A DNA stretch of 64,000 nt, from NCBI GenBank assembly GCA_035578905.1, contig JAQJVL010000004.1:277501-341500 (forward strand), written 5' to 3'. The DNA comes from Stictocephala bisonia. Lineage: Eukaryota; Arthropoda; Insecta; Hemiptera; Membracidae. This document shows, piece by piece, positions 14,484 through 26,944 of the stretch. The notes below the pieces were generated by a model. That model saw only the letters and a list, made by a program, of their open reading frames with translations. It did no database searches and was not told the DNA's origin. Position numbers and translations under genes: made by a program. Each line of letters starts with the position of its first letter. Position 1 is the stretch's first letter.

Positions 14484-14915
14484 AGTTATTTATTTACGGT
14501 ATCTCATTCACACTACTTGTGTTGCTACCTATTTATTAGTATAAATAACAACAAATGGTATTACTTAGCCTATTTCGAACGTGTTTATTTCATTTGTTTT
14601 TGTTTATAAGCTGAATATTAAATTAACATTAAAATTGCATCAATAGCTTAATGTCAAACATTCAAAGTAAAAATGTTTATTTATTTACCAAACAGCTGTT
14701 ATTAATTTACTGAAATCAACCCAATGTAACCCTTATGTAACAATATTTTAGGAGTATTCTATCAAGCTGAGTATACTTTGGATGCCCTATTTAAGTCCTA
14801 ATTAAACAGTGTAAAAAATGTCAGCTCTCTACCTACATGGAAAGTAGGAGAATTAGTGATGAGTGTCAGTCAGTAAGTTAGTCAGCGAGAGATTTGCCTT
14901 TTTATAGATAATTAT
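14484..14915 (+). repeat. Interspersed R-family repeat, copy 3 (no array)
   Basis: Same family as 13975-14335, about 590 bp downstream in direct orientation. It also contains at its left end the sequence that flanks the 36-bp array (compare 8890-8975), joined directly to the sequence that follows that array. It therefore represents the array-free state. Confidence 0.65.
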
Positions 14916-15113
14916 AAGGCTGTACCTTAATTCTATGTATATATAGCTAACTATTGTTCAAGCCTTTCTCATTCCATGATTTTTAGGTCTTTTGCCAAAT
15001 ATGAAAATTTAAGTTCTGTATTTAAGATTCAAAAACTTAATATTGAGAATATAAGCAATTTGACTCAACATTCTCGAGATAATTTGCTGTCACTCGTTTA
15101 ACGAGATAACGAG

Positions 15114-15381
15114 ACTGTCACTCGTTTATTTGTACTATTACGGGATGCTCATTTGCATGTTAAGCGTATTTAGTGTATATCTTTTTTATAGCCTAAGTTA
15201 TATTGTTTATATATATGTATGTTTATAATTATCTTATGGTATCTGATACTGTCACTCGTTTATTTGTACTATTACGGGATGCTCATTTGCATGTTAAGCG
15301 TATTTAGTGTATATCTTTTTTATAGCTTAAGTAATATTGTTTATATATATGTATGTTTATAAATATCTTATGGTTCGTGTA
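15114..15381. repeat. Tandem duplication of a 134-bp unit
   Basis: Two head-to-tail copies (15114-15247 and 15248-15381) starting ACTGTCACTCGTTTATTTG and containing GGGATGCTCATTTGCATG. Only a few mismatches separate them, so the duplication is recent compared with surrounding repeats. A partial extra CTGTCACTCGTTTA lies just upstream at about 15088, next to ACGAGATAACGAG. Confidence 0.9.
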
Positions 15382-15555
15382 TTATGGTTTGAATTGGAAA
15401 TGTTTTGTGCTGGACTGATCGAAGAACTTTATCAAGAATTCTTACTCTGCTGCATGTATTGTTAGATGTATAATAATTAATGCTACATTGTAATTGGCAT
15501 TGCTGTTATGTAGCATTCACAAAAATAAATAAATAAATAAATAAAATAATAAGAA
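15382..15555 (+). repeat. Probable LINE-type 3' end with (AAAT)n tail
   Basis: A non-coding segment ends with GGCATTGCTGTTATGTAGC, ATTCACAAAAATAAATAAAT and further AAAT units up to about 15545. Termination in a short A-rich tandem repeat is usual for non-LTR retrotransposon 3' ends. No coding portion is identifiable upstream. Confidence 0.4.
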
Positions 15556-17314
15556 TATTTCGTTACAATATTAGCACATAAGTTGTAATAATTGGTGATG
15601 CAAGATACAATAATATTAATTATTATTATCAATATACTAAAATTAAAAATTAGTTATTTAAATAATCTAATACAGGCTGATATAGATTATGTAAATATTG
15701 TATGGCAAATATATTGATTTGAAGCAATCATTAGTTTTCTATTTAGTTCCTTGTATCACCAGAAAAAGTCAACAACAAAGCAATGCCTCAGCGTTATAAA
15801 CGGTTGAGACTTGATTTTAAACATTTGATACTTCTAGTTTCCGTTATTATTGTTGTGTACTGTAACACAAAATCTATCAATTAATAAATTATAATACACA
15901 TACAACCTTAAAAATAATATCAACAATAATCAATCAAACACAAGAGACTTAATATATATGGTACAGCAACAAACCCTAAATTTTTATAAATATTCATAAC
16001 GATGATATTAAACTATTAAATAATTATAAAGAATTAATCTAAATACATAGCTAACCGTTTTACTATTTTAATACTGATACTATACGAAAAACCAATTACA
16101 ATTTTTAAAAGTCCTGCATAATTGTAAATGACGTCTCGTAAAGTTCTTCAATTGTTAAAAACTCTAGAACTCGGTTGTTGTACTAAACCAAACCCATCGA
16201 CTCCCCTTCATCGCATTCGATTGTTGTCAAGACACACAGCCAGGCACTGTGTTAACGTTTGTTCTCCGGTCATTAGGCTGTGTGTCAATATGACTGTCAC
16301 AACCGACTAATATGTCCACTTGCTCCTACGACGGCGCAAACTGCAACAGTTTGGTTCTATTGGGTTAGGCTATGGCTTGTGAACATTTCTGGAATCTAAT
16401 TTCAGTAGATGCTTGTAATGTACATAACAAAATCTAATGTCACATGGTTAATTATCTTAACATATTAAATCCAAAAATGGTGTAATGATTCATCGTAAAA
16501 TATTTGGAACAAATAAACAAATTTTGATAACATGTTGTCATTTTATCAATATGATAACAACATCTCTATTGTCCTAGCATTTAAATCATAGAGATCCTAT
16601 AAGAAAGGATTAATCTGAATTCCATTCGTAAGAGGTAAAAACAGCCCCTCATCGTTTTTGAACAGTTGATACAAAAAAGCATAAACATGATTCACCTGGC
16701 TGATTTGGTTTTCATTGAGGAATATCATTGATGATTTAATACCTCCCTGATAAAAATTTGATTTCATACAGATATTGTGTAAAATCCCTTGAGGGCCATC
16801 ACCATATAATTCTGATGTGCAATCGAGATTTCTAGGCTATGAAACGTTGTTGTATATTAGAACTGCAGTAGGCTGAGCCATCTGGTTCTCTCATGTGATG
16901 GTTTAGAGAGAACCACGGAGGCCAGGGTAAGTGAGAGTAGGGAACCATCCGGTAACGAAGCAAGGGCTGTTGGCTAGATTAATATAACCAATACACCGAC
17001 AAATGTTCTGCTTCATTTTATTTCATTAAACTATGCTTTTATTGTTTAATTAATACCAAAACTAGTACAGTACATAACTTAAAAACTATGCAAACCCATT
17101 TATATTGTCTATTACCCAGTGCTACATTTATTTCTCTAATTATCGGCTGTTGTGGTCCATCACGGATTATACAACAGCTGATATAGTTTAGTCCCATGTA
17201 AATATGATGCAGTTGTAATCAGCTGTAGTAGTAAACCTCACAAACTAACCAAATTACTGGCATAAATCTTCGTATTACATGAGATAATATCTATTTTTTG
17301 TCACTGACTTGAAG
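15556..17314. other. Non-coding stretch
   Basis: Contains the repeat fragment at 16855-16985, described separately. A GC-richer patch at 16130-16400 carries a 60-codon open frame with no recognisable domain. Otherwise nothing is seen. Confidence 0.45.
16855..16985 (-). repeat. Repeat fragment paired with 21600-21730
   Basis: Read on the minus strand it contains GGTTCCCTACTCTCACTTAC and CCGTGGTTCTCTCTAAAC. These align in order with GGTTCCCTACACTTTCTTTAC and TTGTGGTTATCTCTAAAC at 21600-21730 (+). The two are inverted, diverged copies of one dispersed repeat of unknown class. Confidence 0.6.
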
Positions 17315-18510
17315 TCTCTTACACCTCAGGTACTTTGCCACCTCCCTTGGGATGTCCCAGACCTATCGATTTGGCTTCAAGTTACTCTTTTGTGGCCGGC
17401 CACTCCTGGTATTTATTTTATCCAACCCTGCCTTGTCTCCTACACATATATTCTCTACACTACTCAGGTAACAATAAATTGTGACCTCTCTTGTGGTGTA
17501 ATAGATCTACGCACTTGGCTTCAAGTGGCTCGTGTGTTTGTGGCCGACGACTCCTGGTATTTATTTTATCCAACCCTGCCTTGTTGTCTCCTACACATAT
17601 ATTCTACAGTACTCAGGTAACAATAAATTGTGACCTCTCTTGTGGTGTAATAGATCTACGCACTTGGCTTCAAGTGGCTCGTGTGTTTGTGGCCGGCCAC
17701 TCCTGGTATTTATTTTATCCAACCCTGCCTTGTTGTCTCCTACACATATATTCTACACTACTCAGGTAACAATAAATTGTGACCTCCCTTGTGATGTAAT
17801 AGATCTACGCACTTGGCTTCAAGTGGCTCGTGTGTTTATGGCCGACGACTCCTGGTATTTATTTTATCCAACCCTGCCTTGTTGTCTCCTACACATATAT
17901 CCTACACTACTCATGTAACAATAAATTGTGACCTCCCTTGTGGTGTAATAGATCTACGCACTTGGCTTCAAGTGGCTCAAGTGTTTGTGGCCGACCACTC
18001 CTGGTATTTATTTTATCCAACCCTGCCTTGTTGTCTCCTACACATATATTCTACACTACTCAGGTAACAATAAATTGTGACCTCCCTTGTGGTGTAATAG
18101 ATCTACGCACTTGGCTTCAAGTGGCTCATGTGTTTATGGCCAGCCACTTCTGGTATTTATTTTATCCAACCCTTCCTTGATGTCTCCTTCACATCAGTCC
18201 TTCACCATCATATACCTCCAACAATACGTTGCAACCTCCCTTGGGATGTAATAAATCTACCTATTTGGCTTCAAGTGGGTCTTCTGTTTGTGATCAGCCA
18301 CTCTTAGTGTTTTTTATCCAATCCTGTTTTTTGTCACATCTTTACTTCATATCGTTAGGTATATTTTACCCACCCCTTGGATAGATCTTACCACGTGTTT
18401 TAAAGTGGCTCTTTTGTTTGCGACCAACCATTCGTGGTACTTTCTTATTGAACCCAATTATTTTCTGGCCGTCTCTTTCACAACTGTTCTACATATTGTC
18501 AGGTTTCTAT
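17315..18510. repeat. 149-bp satellite array, about 8 units
   Basis: The landmark CAGGTAACAATAAATTG starts at 17465, 17614, 17763, 17912 and 18061, exactly 149 bp apart. Each unit also holds GATCTACGCACTTGGCTTC and TGGTATTTATTTTATCC. The central five units are nearly identical. One diverged unit lies on the left (17315-17464) and two to three increasingly diverged units on the right (to about 18510). This is the usual picture of homogenisation in the middle and decay at the edges. Frames through it are not coding. Confidence 0.95.
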
Positions 18511-20312
18511 TTTAAATTGTCCTATTATGTAACAAATATATGTGTACGTAATATATATATAAACATATTTTGATATATAAAATGATATATATTGGGCCTT
18601 GTGTATCAAATGTAAAAATACAATGATATAGTCACACCATTATATTCAACAGTATTTGGATCATACTTATTTCATAGTTACTTTTACTTACGCTCGGGCA
18701 TCACTCGTCTACTTACCCTAATACTTGTCTTTTCGATTTTCTGTTTTTATAAAAATCAATAAATACTTTAATTCTTGCTACGTGATAACCATGTTCTTCT
18801 CATGTTACAGAACTACAGTCAAGCGCGCTAAATTTAAAATGTTTAAAGCTCAGCATGTGGATAAATCAATCCAACTGACAAGGAGATATTTTAAATTTAA
18901 TTATGAATCAATCTTGATTAATAAATGTTTATTAATAGATTACTGTTTGCTAAATATGCAGCTACATTTGTATCAGAATTCAACTTTCCTTAATTTAAGT
19001 AGTTACAACATTCTCAAATACAACACGCTAAATATTCTATAGTCAACATTTCTTTATGTTTTTAATGCAAGAAATAGTCCTTCCCAAGAAATACTTTTCT
19101 TTCCAATTTATCACCGTCCGCTTCTTTGATATAACTTGAACAATACTAGACTAACTAAATAAAAACATATTGTAAGATAAAGGGTTCAAGTATGTTATTT
19201 GGAGGTAATTTTTCTAAACATAATTTTGTAAACACATACATTCGATACCCTGTGCTAGTCTCGCAGAATGTAGAACATATCACCAGAGTAAAGAAATGTT
19301 TACAGCAAGAACAATTTCTTTCACAACGTATGAACTTTCCAAGCAGGAGTGCTTGACATAAGAGCATATATGTTTGGAGAAGTGTGTCATTTTAAACTAC
19401 AACATTGCTAAAGTTCTTCCGTCGCAATATTATTCCTCTCATTGGATCTTTAATACAAATTTCCTTAGTGTGACAATACCTTCTTTTCATTGGTATTTTA
19501 AATAGTGCTGCATATCCTTCCTTTTTTACTTATGTTATATGAATGTTACAAAAAATGATGATGTGACTGAAAAACACTATTTTATTGAAATTTTCAAAGC
19601 AGCAAAGAAATCGTGTGAACCACTATAGAATATACTACTAAGTTAAAGGTAATTATAATATTCAGAACTGTAAGGCATTCACTTTTAAATTTATATAACT
19701 TAAAATTAAATTACAAATTTTAAATTATGCTGAAAGTGAGTAGGAGGTGCATGACATGGTTCTTAAAATCATAAATATACACCAAACCCACCCACCCATA
19801 AGACGTACGGAGGTTTTTTTTAAGTGTAGTTTTTTGTAGTTAGTTTTTGGAGTTTAGTTTTAGAGTTTAGTTTATACATTAACAAATTACCTTAACTTCC
19901 ATATAATAATATATTCTAGGACATTATACACAGTTGATATATTTGTAGTACGTAAAAATCTGAAGAAATCCTCGTAAAAATTCAACTCATAAATAATTAA
20001 TTGTTTTATGGTGGTAAAAAATTAACTAAAAACTAGAGTTATCAAAGTTATTATCTATAATAAAACTGACCAACATTACAGTAATAATATATAAATATTT
20101 TTATAAAATGTAACATTTTAATCATGAAACAGGTTGGATTATATTTATTTAAATTAAATTTAACTAACAATTATTTGAATTGATGTAAATAATTTATAGT
20201 AACAAATAGATAAACTGGTACATAAGGAGTCAAATTTCGTTGAATTAGTTTTAATAATTTTTTTAAGTAAAGTTTGTTTTGTTTAATATAGAATATTTAG
20301 TTATTTCAAAAC
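18511..20312. other. AT-rich non-coding stretch
   Basis: No gene, transposon or tandem array recognised. A short run of GTTTAG/GTTAG-like units lies near 19828-19875. Confidence 0.5.
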
Positions 20313-21380
20313 TTCTGCTATATCACAAATTGTCAAACCGTTTTTATAAATCACTTGACAAAATGTATATTGGACGAGCTTTAAAGTAGCATAATACAAA
20401 TACTGAACTTTTGCAATATCCTGTTTAAAAGGACACAGTTCTCCAAACTTATACCTGATATTAAGTTTGTGAAGAACCTAACGTCTTACGTCCCCTATTT
20501 CAAGTATTTCAGTTTTAAAAGTTTTTATCAAACATTATTAAACTGTTTTAACTTATTATTAAACACATTCCACTTACCTGTTATTTCAAAATGTTAGTGC
20601 TAAGACAATATATCCATCATATATAATTTGATATGTATACATATTAATACTTTGCCATATTTGATTACATATTTACAATATATTTTTGATACAGGTAGGG
20701 GGAAATAGCGTACACAAGTCGCTCCTAAAGATATTAGCTATCTTTATACTACCTTATATTTTGAGTAAAATTTGCTACTGAAATTCTCCTTGGAAAACAG
20801 CTACCATTAGGCACTGTTTAATTTTATTTCATCATAATTATAAATACGGTCACTTCAATTATCTTAAAATAATACAGTACAAGTAAACGTCACACAACAC
20901 AAATTTATTACAATATAAGCACAAAATGTACAAATATATTACAATACAAGTACAAAATGCACGAATATTATGGTGATCGATTTCGGTGAACCACGTTCAC
21001 CATCCTCAGACCAGAGGGATTCACAAAAGATTCCATAATATGCGTGCATTTTGTACTTGTATTGTAATATATTTGTACATTTTGTGCTTAAATTGTGATA
21101 CATTTGTGTTGTTTGACGTTTACTTGTACTGTATATATACCAACACGTATTATGCTAATGAAAAAAACTATTTCTTAAAATAATTTATATAAAAATAAGA
21201 AACCCTCTGATATAGGCAGGTTTTCCTCAATACAGTTGTTTTATTGTAAACAGTTATGGTAGGATCAATTCCTCAACTGATTAAATATTCGATAAGTTAG
21301 AACTTGTAGTAAATAATCAGTATCATTCCGGCAATTTAAGTTACATTCAACAATTTAACTTAAACTTCGAAAACCCAATA
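20313..21380 (+). repeat. Duplicated segment, block C, left copy
   Basis: Colinear with 33190-34250. The order of matches is: the identical 104-bp island 20395-20498, GAAATTCTCCTTGGAAAACAGC (about 20779), CATCATAATTATAAATACGG (about 20831), then past the MITE TTTCCTCAATACAG … TTATGGTAGG and TCAGTATCATTCC. Outside the island identity is low. It is the first block of an about 11-kb duplication. Confidence 0.7.
20875..21131. mobile_element. 257-bp MITE with ~100-bp terminal inverted repeats, TA target duplication
   Basis: The left arm starts CAGTACAAGTAAACGTCACA and the right arm ends with its complement (…TGACGTTTACTTGTACTG with small changes). Arms of about 100 bp match almost throughout, and the element is flanked by TA at 20873-20874 and 21132-21133. 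The centre contains GTGAACCACGTTCAC, itself a small palindrome. There is no coding capacity. The TA duplication fits the Tc1/mariner group. The paralogous position near 34080 lacks it, so an empty site is available. Confidence 0.85.
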
Positions 21381-21599
21381 TACAGTATTATAAATAATAA
21401 TCTATAGAATAAAATGTAATAGGCATAATAAAAAAAAAACACGTTCTTTGAAATTAACGTAGTATTGATAGTATTCCGTACATTTTTAGTAATGTTACTG
21501 TAGTAACTATTTAAGTTAATTTTATAGAATAGTTTTTAAACATTAAAACAAATGTTAAGTTTGTAAGGGATTTTATTAAACCTTATTTCTTCCAATACA

Positions 21600-22025
21600 A
21601 GCCGTAAGTCCTTACTTCGATACGGGGTGGTTCCCTACACTTTCTTTACCCTTCCCTTTGTGGTTATCTCTAAACGAACACATCCATATAAAGCTAAGAC
21701 TGCTGCCGTTATCCTAGATAACAAAGTTTTATAGTCTAGAACACGCTACAAGTCTACTTAAGAAGGGTGTAAATTGTGTATATTAAACGTAAGTCCAAAT
21801 ACTGTACACATTTTAACCTATTAAGTAGTTGACAGGACTGTGCACACTGCGGCGGACCGCTTGATAATCTTTTGATAAGTTTTGACTATCTTTGTTTTGT
21901 TAACAAGAATGTTTAAGTTGAGCTAGCCTCGATTACTGGAAACAGTGGCTAGGAATTCCTTTATAATTTATGTAAAATGTTTTATATGTTTTTTGAGGAA
22001 TAAATAGAGTTTATTATTATATTGA
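21600..22025 (+). repeat. Dispersed repeat with 3'-end-like tail
   Basis: The first 130 bp pair with 16855-16985 in opposite orientation. The segment ends in GAGGAATAAATAGAGTTTATTATTATATTG. A polyadenylation-like signal plus a short TTA repeat, as here, is common at LINE 3' ends. No protein relic is visible. Confidence 0.4.
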
Positions 22026-24341
22026 AATCTTGTCAGATTTAGTAGAGAATAACCTTACAATTCTTAAAATGAAAACTAAAGAAGCCAAATTTGTTTCATG
22101 ATTTTCCATCACCTGTTTGAAATAAATGACTGAGTAGAATTAATTTATGCCAATGTTACTCTTGTGGAAATAAGAAAATATTGAGAAGCTATTTCTACCG
22201 AATGAAATTACGATAAATCCTTTACTAGTACGTGTCTATTATACACAAGTTAACTTATCTCCGAATTTGATCAATATTTGCACAGTAGTTAAGGGATTTC
22301 ATCATGGGGACATATTTTTTTATTATATATTAAGATAAGGTTTTTTAGTGTTACAATACATTATGACCAAGCATAACAAGGTTTTGAAACCCCTAATGTA
22401 CCTACTGGGAAATATTAAACTAATTTCTAAGTCAGTTTTTTTACCTGTTCATGTTTATTTACAACAATAAAATATAATATTGTGATAAAATATTTTTTTA
22501 CTATATTTTCTTTATAATATAACATTTATAGATATACTTTATGAAGCAGTAAATTCCATAAAGTTTTTTTCCAATTTTATAAGGTTTTGAACGAGATAAA
22601 ATCAAATATGAGGATATGTCTGACCAAAAATATATAATATTGACACTTTTATCAAAATAATTATAATTCCGTTGATTTACAATTGTTAATTTGACGCTAT
22701 ATGTAATGAAGATAAAATATTGGTTTGAAATATTTATTATTCTAGGTTAAACTAGATCAATATTTACTATTAGTATTTATATTACATATAGAGTAAACCC
22801 GGCAACGCTTTGCAGTGGCTAAAACTGATGTAAACCGTTATTAGTTGATTTTGTAAATAAACCATCATCTGGTCACATCAATGAGCTTAAAGAAAATGAT
22901 TTTTATTTAATATGCATAGACATCACCTGGTCTCTGCACTGACATTTATTTTCATTTATGATTTATGGTTAGGTCGGGAAATGCTTGGAATACCCTGATC
23001 ATGTTTACAATTTTAGGATTTAAATATATGAAAACGCTCTTCTGTAAAAATTTTAATTAGAACAAAATGCAATGTTGTGTAAACATTCCGAGTGAATCCA
23101 TTTCATTCTTTTGAGTTTGCAAAAATATGGAATTTATATTGTATATGTAGATTGATTGAGTAAAGCTATTATTAAATCAATTCTATAACAAATAGCGTAT
23201 TTTTGTCACAAAATTAATTGAAAAATATCGTAATTATAAAACTTTTAAACAATGTAATGATATCTCTAGTAATTCCTACGAACAGTTGTTTGTGATTTAA
23301 AGTTATGAGGAAAACAATTGAGGACCAATGCTCGGTCAGCTGAACACCAAGTTATATCACTGGTGGCTCAGCCAAGAGGACCATTTATGTTAACTAACGA
23401 CAAAGGTCTCTGCCAGTGGCAGTCAGCTGCCTATAAATATAGCTGCAGCTCTAACTGACTAACTTTGACCATGAGAATTTTGCCGATCCCAAAGTCAGCA
23501 TACTCAAGTCACTTAAATATTGAAGTAATAGTAATAAATAAACTATAAGTATTGTTCTGTATCCTTATGGCACCGTTTACCTTACTGAATTAGTATTATG
23601 TATTAGAACATCTCGAGAGTAAATATATTTTGGGACGTTACACTCACCAGTTTAGCATATTGTATACGATCGATATAATTTCATAAACTTAGAGGTTCAT
23701 TTATTTAGAAACTGTCAATTAGAGGAATATTGTAACTATAGTTGCGAATTGATATGTCGACATTTGTACTCCAACAATTATGTACAACACCACAGTTCAA
23801 ATAATAATAGATAAGTTATGATCTTCAAACTAAAAATATCTAGAGGAAGAAAATTAATACAATATTCTCCATTGAAATTAAGTGATACAAAACATTATTA
23901 ATATATTAATTCTGCATAATTATTTAGTCAGAGAGACACTTGAAGATGCTTTATTATACTAAAGTATTAAGAGCTGATTTCCCCAACGTCTCAGAAAATG
24001 AATTATTTCACAAACGCCCTTTGAATTGTTAATGAATACTGTTGCAGTAGTGTGTTGCAAACCATTATTTATGAAATATTAATAACAATAAGGGTCATAT
24101 GTACGGAATGGTATATTTAACATCAATTAAAAGATTTAGGTAATAAAAAACAAATAGTATGTTTACTAGCTAAATGCCCCATAGAAGAAATATATATAAC
24201 AAATAATACTTGTATGACAGTTACAGGATACTGTCTATAAGTACAGATCGACTTATTTGAAATAATAATAAACAATTTTTCAAAAATGTTAAGAATGTAG
24301 GCCTACACGTGTTCATACTTTTTCTTTAGTTTCTTAGTTAG
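22026..24341. other. Non-coding stretch with two weak repeat traces
   Basis: Near 22795, AAACCCGGCAACGCTTTGCAG resembles terminal sequences of dispersed elements, but no partner end was found. From 23335 to 23645 there is a GC-richer block with GCCTATAAATATAGC (TATA-like), AATAAATAAAC and the end GGGACGTTACA, which would suit part of an LTR. No second copy or target duplication was found. Confidence 0.35.
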
Positions 24342-25352
24342 AATATTACGTGTATGGGCGGGGGGTCATTACAAATGTGCGTGTATGCGTGGGTAGGTTA
24401 GTACAAATGTGCGTGTATGGGCGAGAAGGTCAGTACAAATGTGTGTGTACAGGCGAGTAGGTCAGTACAAATGGGCGTGTATGGGTGGGTAGGCCAGTAC
24501 AAATGTGCGTGTATGGGCGATCCGCCGTTACAAATCTACATAAATGGGCGGGGAGTCATTACAAATGTGCGTGTATGCGTGAGTAGGTCAGTACAAATGT
24601 GCGTGTATGGGTGGGTCGGTAAGTACAAATGTGCGTGTATGGGCGGGTAGGTCATTACAAATGTGCGTGTATGGGCGAGAAGGTCAGTACAAATGTCCGT
24701 GTATGGGCGAGAAGGTCATTACAAATGTGCGTGTTTGGGTGGGGGGGTGGTCATTACAAATGTGCGTGTATGGGCGAGAAGGTCAGTACAAATGTCCGTG
24801 TATGGGCGAGAAGGTCAGTACAAATATTCGTGTATGGGTGGGGGGGGGGGGGTCAGTACAAATGTGCGTGTATGGGTGGGTAGGTAAGTACAAATGTGCG
24901 TGTATGGGCGGGTAGGTCAGTACAATTGTGCGTGTATGGGCGGGTAGGTCAATACAAATGTGTGTGTATGGGCGAGAAGGTCAGTACAAATATGCATGTA
25001 TGGGTGGGTAGGTCAGTACAAATGTGTGTGTATAGGTGAGTAGGTCGATAGAAATGTGCGTGTATGGGCAGTTAGGTCAGTAAACATGTGCGTGTATGGG
25101 CGGATGGGTCAGTACAAATGTGCGTGTATGGGCGGGTGGGTCAGTACAAATGTGCGTGTATGGGCGAGAAGGTCAGTACAAATATGCATGTATGGGAGGG
25201 TAGGTCAGTACAAATGTGTGTATAGGTGAGTAGGTCGATAGAAATGTACGTGTATGGGCAGGTAGGTCATTACAAATGTGCGTGTATGGGTGGGTGGGTC
25301 AGTAAAAATGTGCATGTATGGGTGGGTAGGTTAGAACAACTGAGCGTGTTAT
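24342..25352. repeat. 32-bp G-rich minisatellite array, ~31 units
   Basis: The unit is about GTGTATGGGCGGGTAGGTC + AGTACAAATGTGC (32 bp). Variants include GGGCGAGAAGGTC and a G13 run at about 24840-24852. The first half is clearly related to the 36-bp unit at 8996-13371, while the second half and the length differ. Open frames are artefacts. Confidence 0.95.
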
Positions 25353-25975
25353 GTAAGATACATTCGCTCTATAACTATAGAACTCACTAAAACTAGGATT
25401 TCCGGCTAAGTTGTCTAACACCTACGTTTATTTTTATTTTTTGCCTACCATGTCACTTCATGATTTTAACTTAAAATTAGGTACCATCATTAAGTAAGAG
25501 CATTCGCTTAGTTAATTAATTTTTGTTTCTTATCCAGAACATTACAATTGAAAATCTTTGATATGATAAGGATGTAATATGAATGTGTTATTTATTAGTG
25601 CTCTTAGTCTACAAATATTTATCAGAAATAAAAACCAAACTATACCACACTGCATATAGTGAACGATAATGGAATATTGATTCCTTTAAAAAGTGGATTG
25701 CTATTAATTAGTGATGTTAGTGTAATGTGTTACTTTGTTTTAGAAAATATCAAAGCTTGGAAAAACATTATTCTTTTATATAAATATATTTGACTTAATT
25801 CTATTAAAATTAAATTTTCTTAATTCTAAATAGCCATTAAGTTTATATATTTAACTTTTTAAAGGTACTATGAAGTCTGATAATGATTCAAAAATAGTCT
25901 CTCTAATGAAAATATTGGACGGACTTTATGAGGAGAGGACATATTTTAAAGATCTTTAAAGGAATTAACATTAAT
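25353..25975. other. Non-coding stretch
   Basis: AT-rich, nothing recognised. The right end leads into duplicated block D. Confidence 0.5.
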
Positions 25976-26944
25976 CTTTCTAGCATAGAATATGCCCTAG
26001 CATACTAACAGTAGAATCTGCCCTCGGTTCACGTCCGGCTTAAGGGGAGTTGAAGTGGCAAAGTGCAAAGTAATGTCCGAACGGCTACGTGACTGGCCAC
26101 TTTTATTTCAAACATGGAATGTGTACTAGATATCGTTGTCTGTTTTTATTTTTTAAATGTTTTTATGTTTATATTTTCAATTGATATAGTGTTTTATGTA
26201 TATATTCATATTTTTATGTTGTATGTCACCTAAATATAAATTTATACCCGTAATAAATCTAATGGTAAAATGTGTGATGAATAGTTAAAATATGTAATAA
26301 TATGTTTTTCAGTTTGTTAATGTGAAAATAAATACTAATATTTCGAGTTTTTTGTCACATCTTTAGTATTGGAAATTTAATGAGCCTGAAAAGTGGGTTG
26401 ATGTTGTAAGGAAAGGGGAAAATTATTACTTGAAAGTGCTTATATTTAGTAAGTAATAAAATAAAAATAAAAACAGCTTTATATTGAACAGATCTCCTTT
26501 AATATATTAAGGTTAAGTTGAATTAGACATTTTTACAAAATGGAAGTATAATCAAATGAGATTAGAGAATTCGTACAGCCAGACAACTATTATATAAGTG
26601 TTCACATTACTATTTTTATTATTTAATCCTTTTATATTATAATAGTTTCATAATAATAGTTGTTATATAGTTTTATGATTATTTATACGTATTTAATAAG
26701 TTAAGTAATTTAATTACGATAAATAATTACATATCTAGCTTAATCTCTAGAGGTACACTAATTATAACTGTCCTCATTTGATGAAACTACAAATAAATAT
26801 TTTCTACTTATCAAAGAGGACTTTTTTCCATACTTTAAAATCAATTACTTAATCTGTTTATTTACCTACGTTATAGACGATTTCAAATTAGGTGCAGGAA
26901 TCTTCGTTGTCAATGACAATTTTGATTTCTTACTTTACTATCTA
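25976..26944 (+). repeat. Duplicated segment, block D, left copy
   Basis: Aligns with 34925-35642 and, after a 3.6-kb insertion there, with about 39212-40740. The best-conserved part is CCCTCGGTTCACGTCCGGC … GTGGCAAAGTG … AGTAATGTCCG … CTGGCCACTTTTAT … GGAATGTGTACTAGA (about 26017-26133). In this copy it reads as one short open frame ending in a stop at the TAG of GTACTAG, whereas the other copy has a one-base deletion. It may be a LINE-type 3' remnant, but the family is not recognised. Confidence 0.7.

Noticed and set aside
23253..23645. Solo LTR
   Set aside because: TATA-like and AATAAA-like motifs and a GGGACGTTACA end are suggestive, but I found no matching 5' end, target duplication or second copy.
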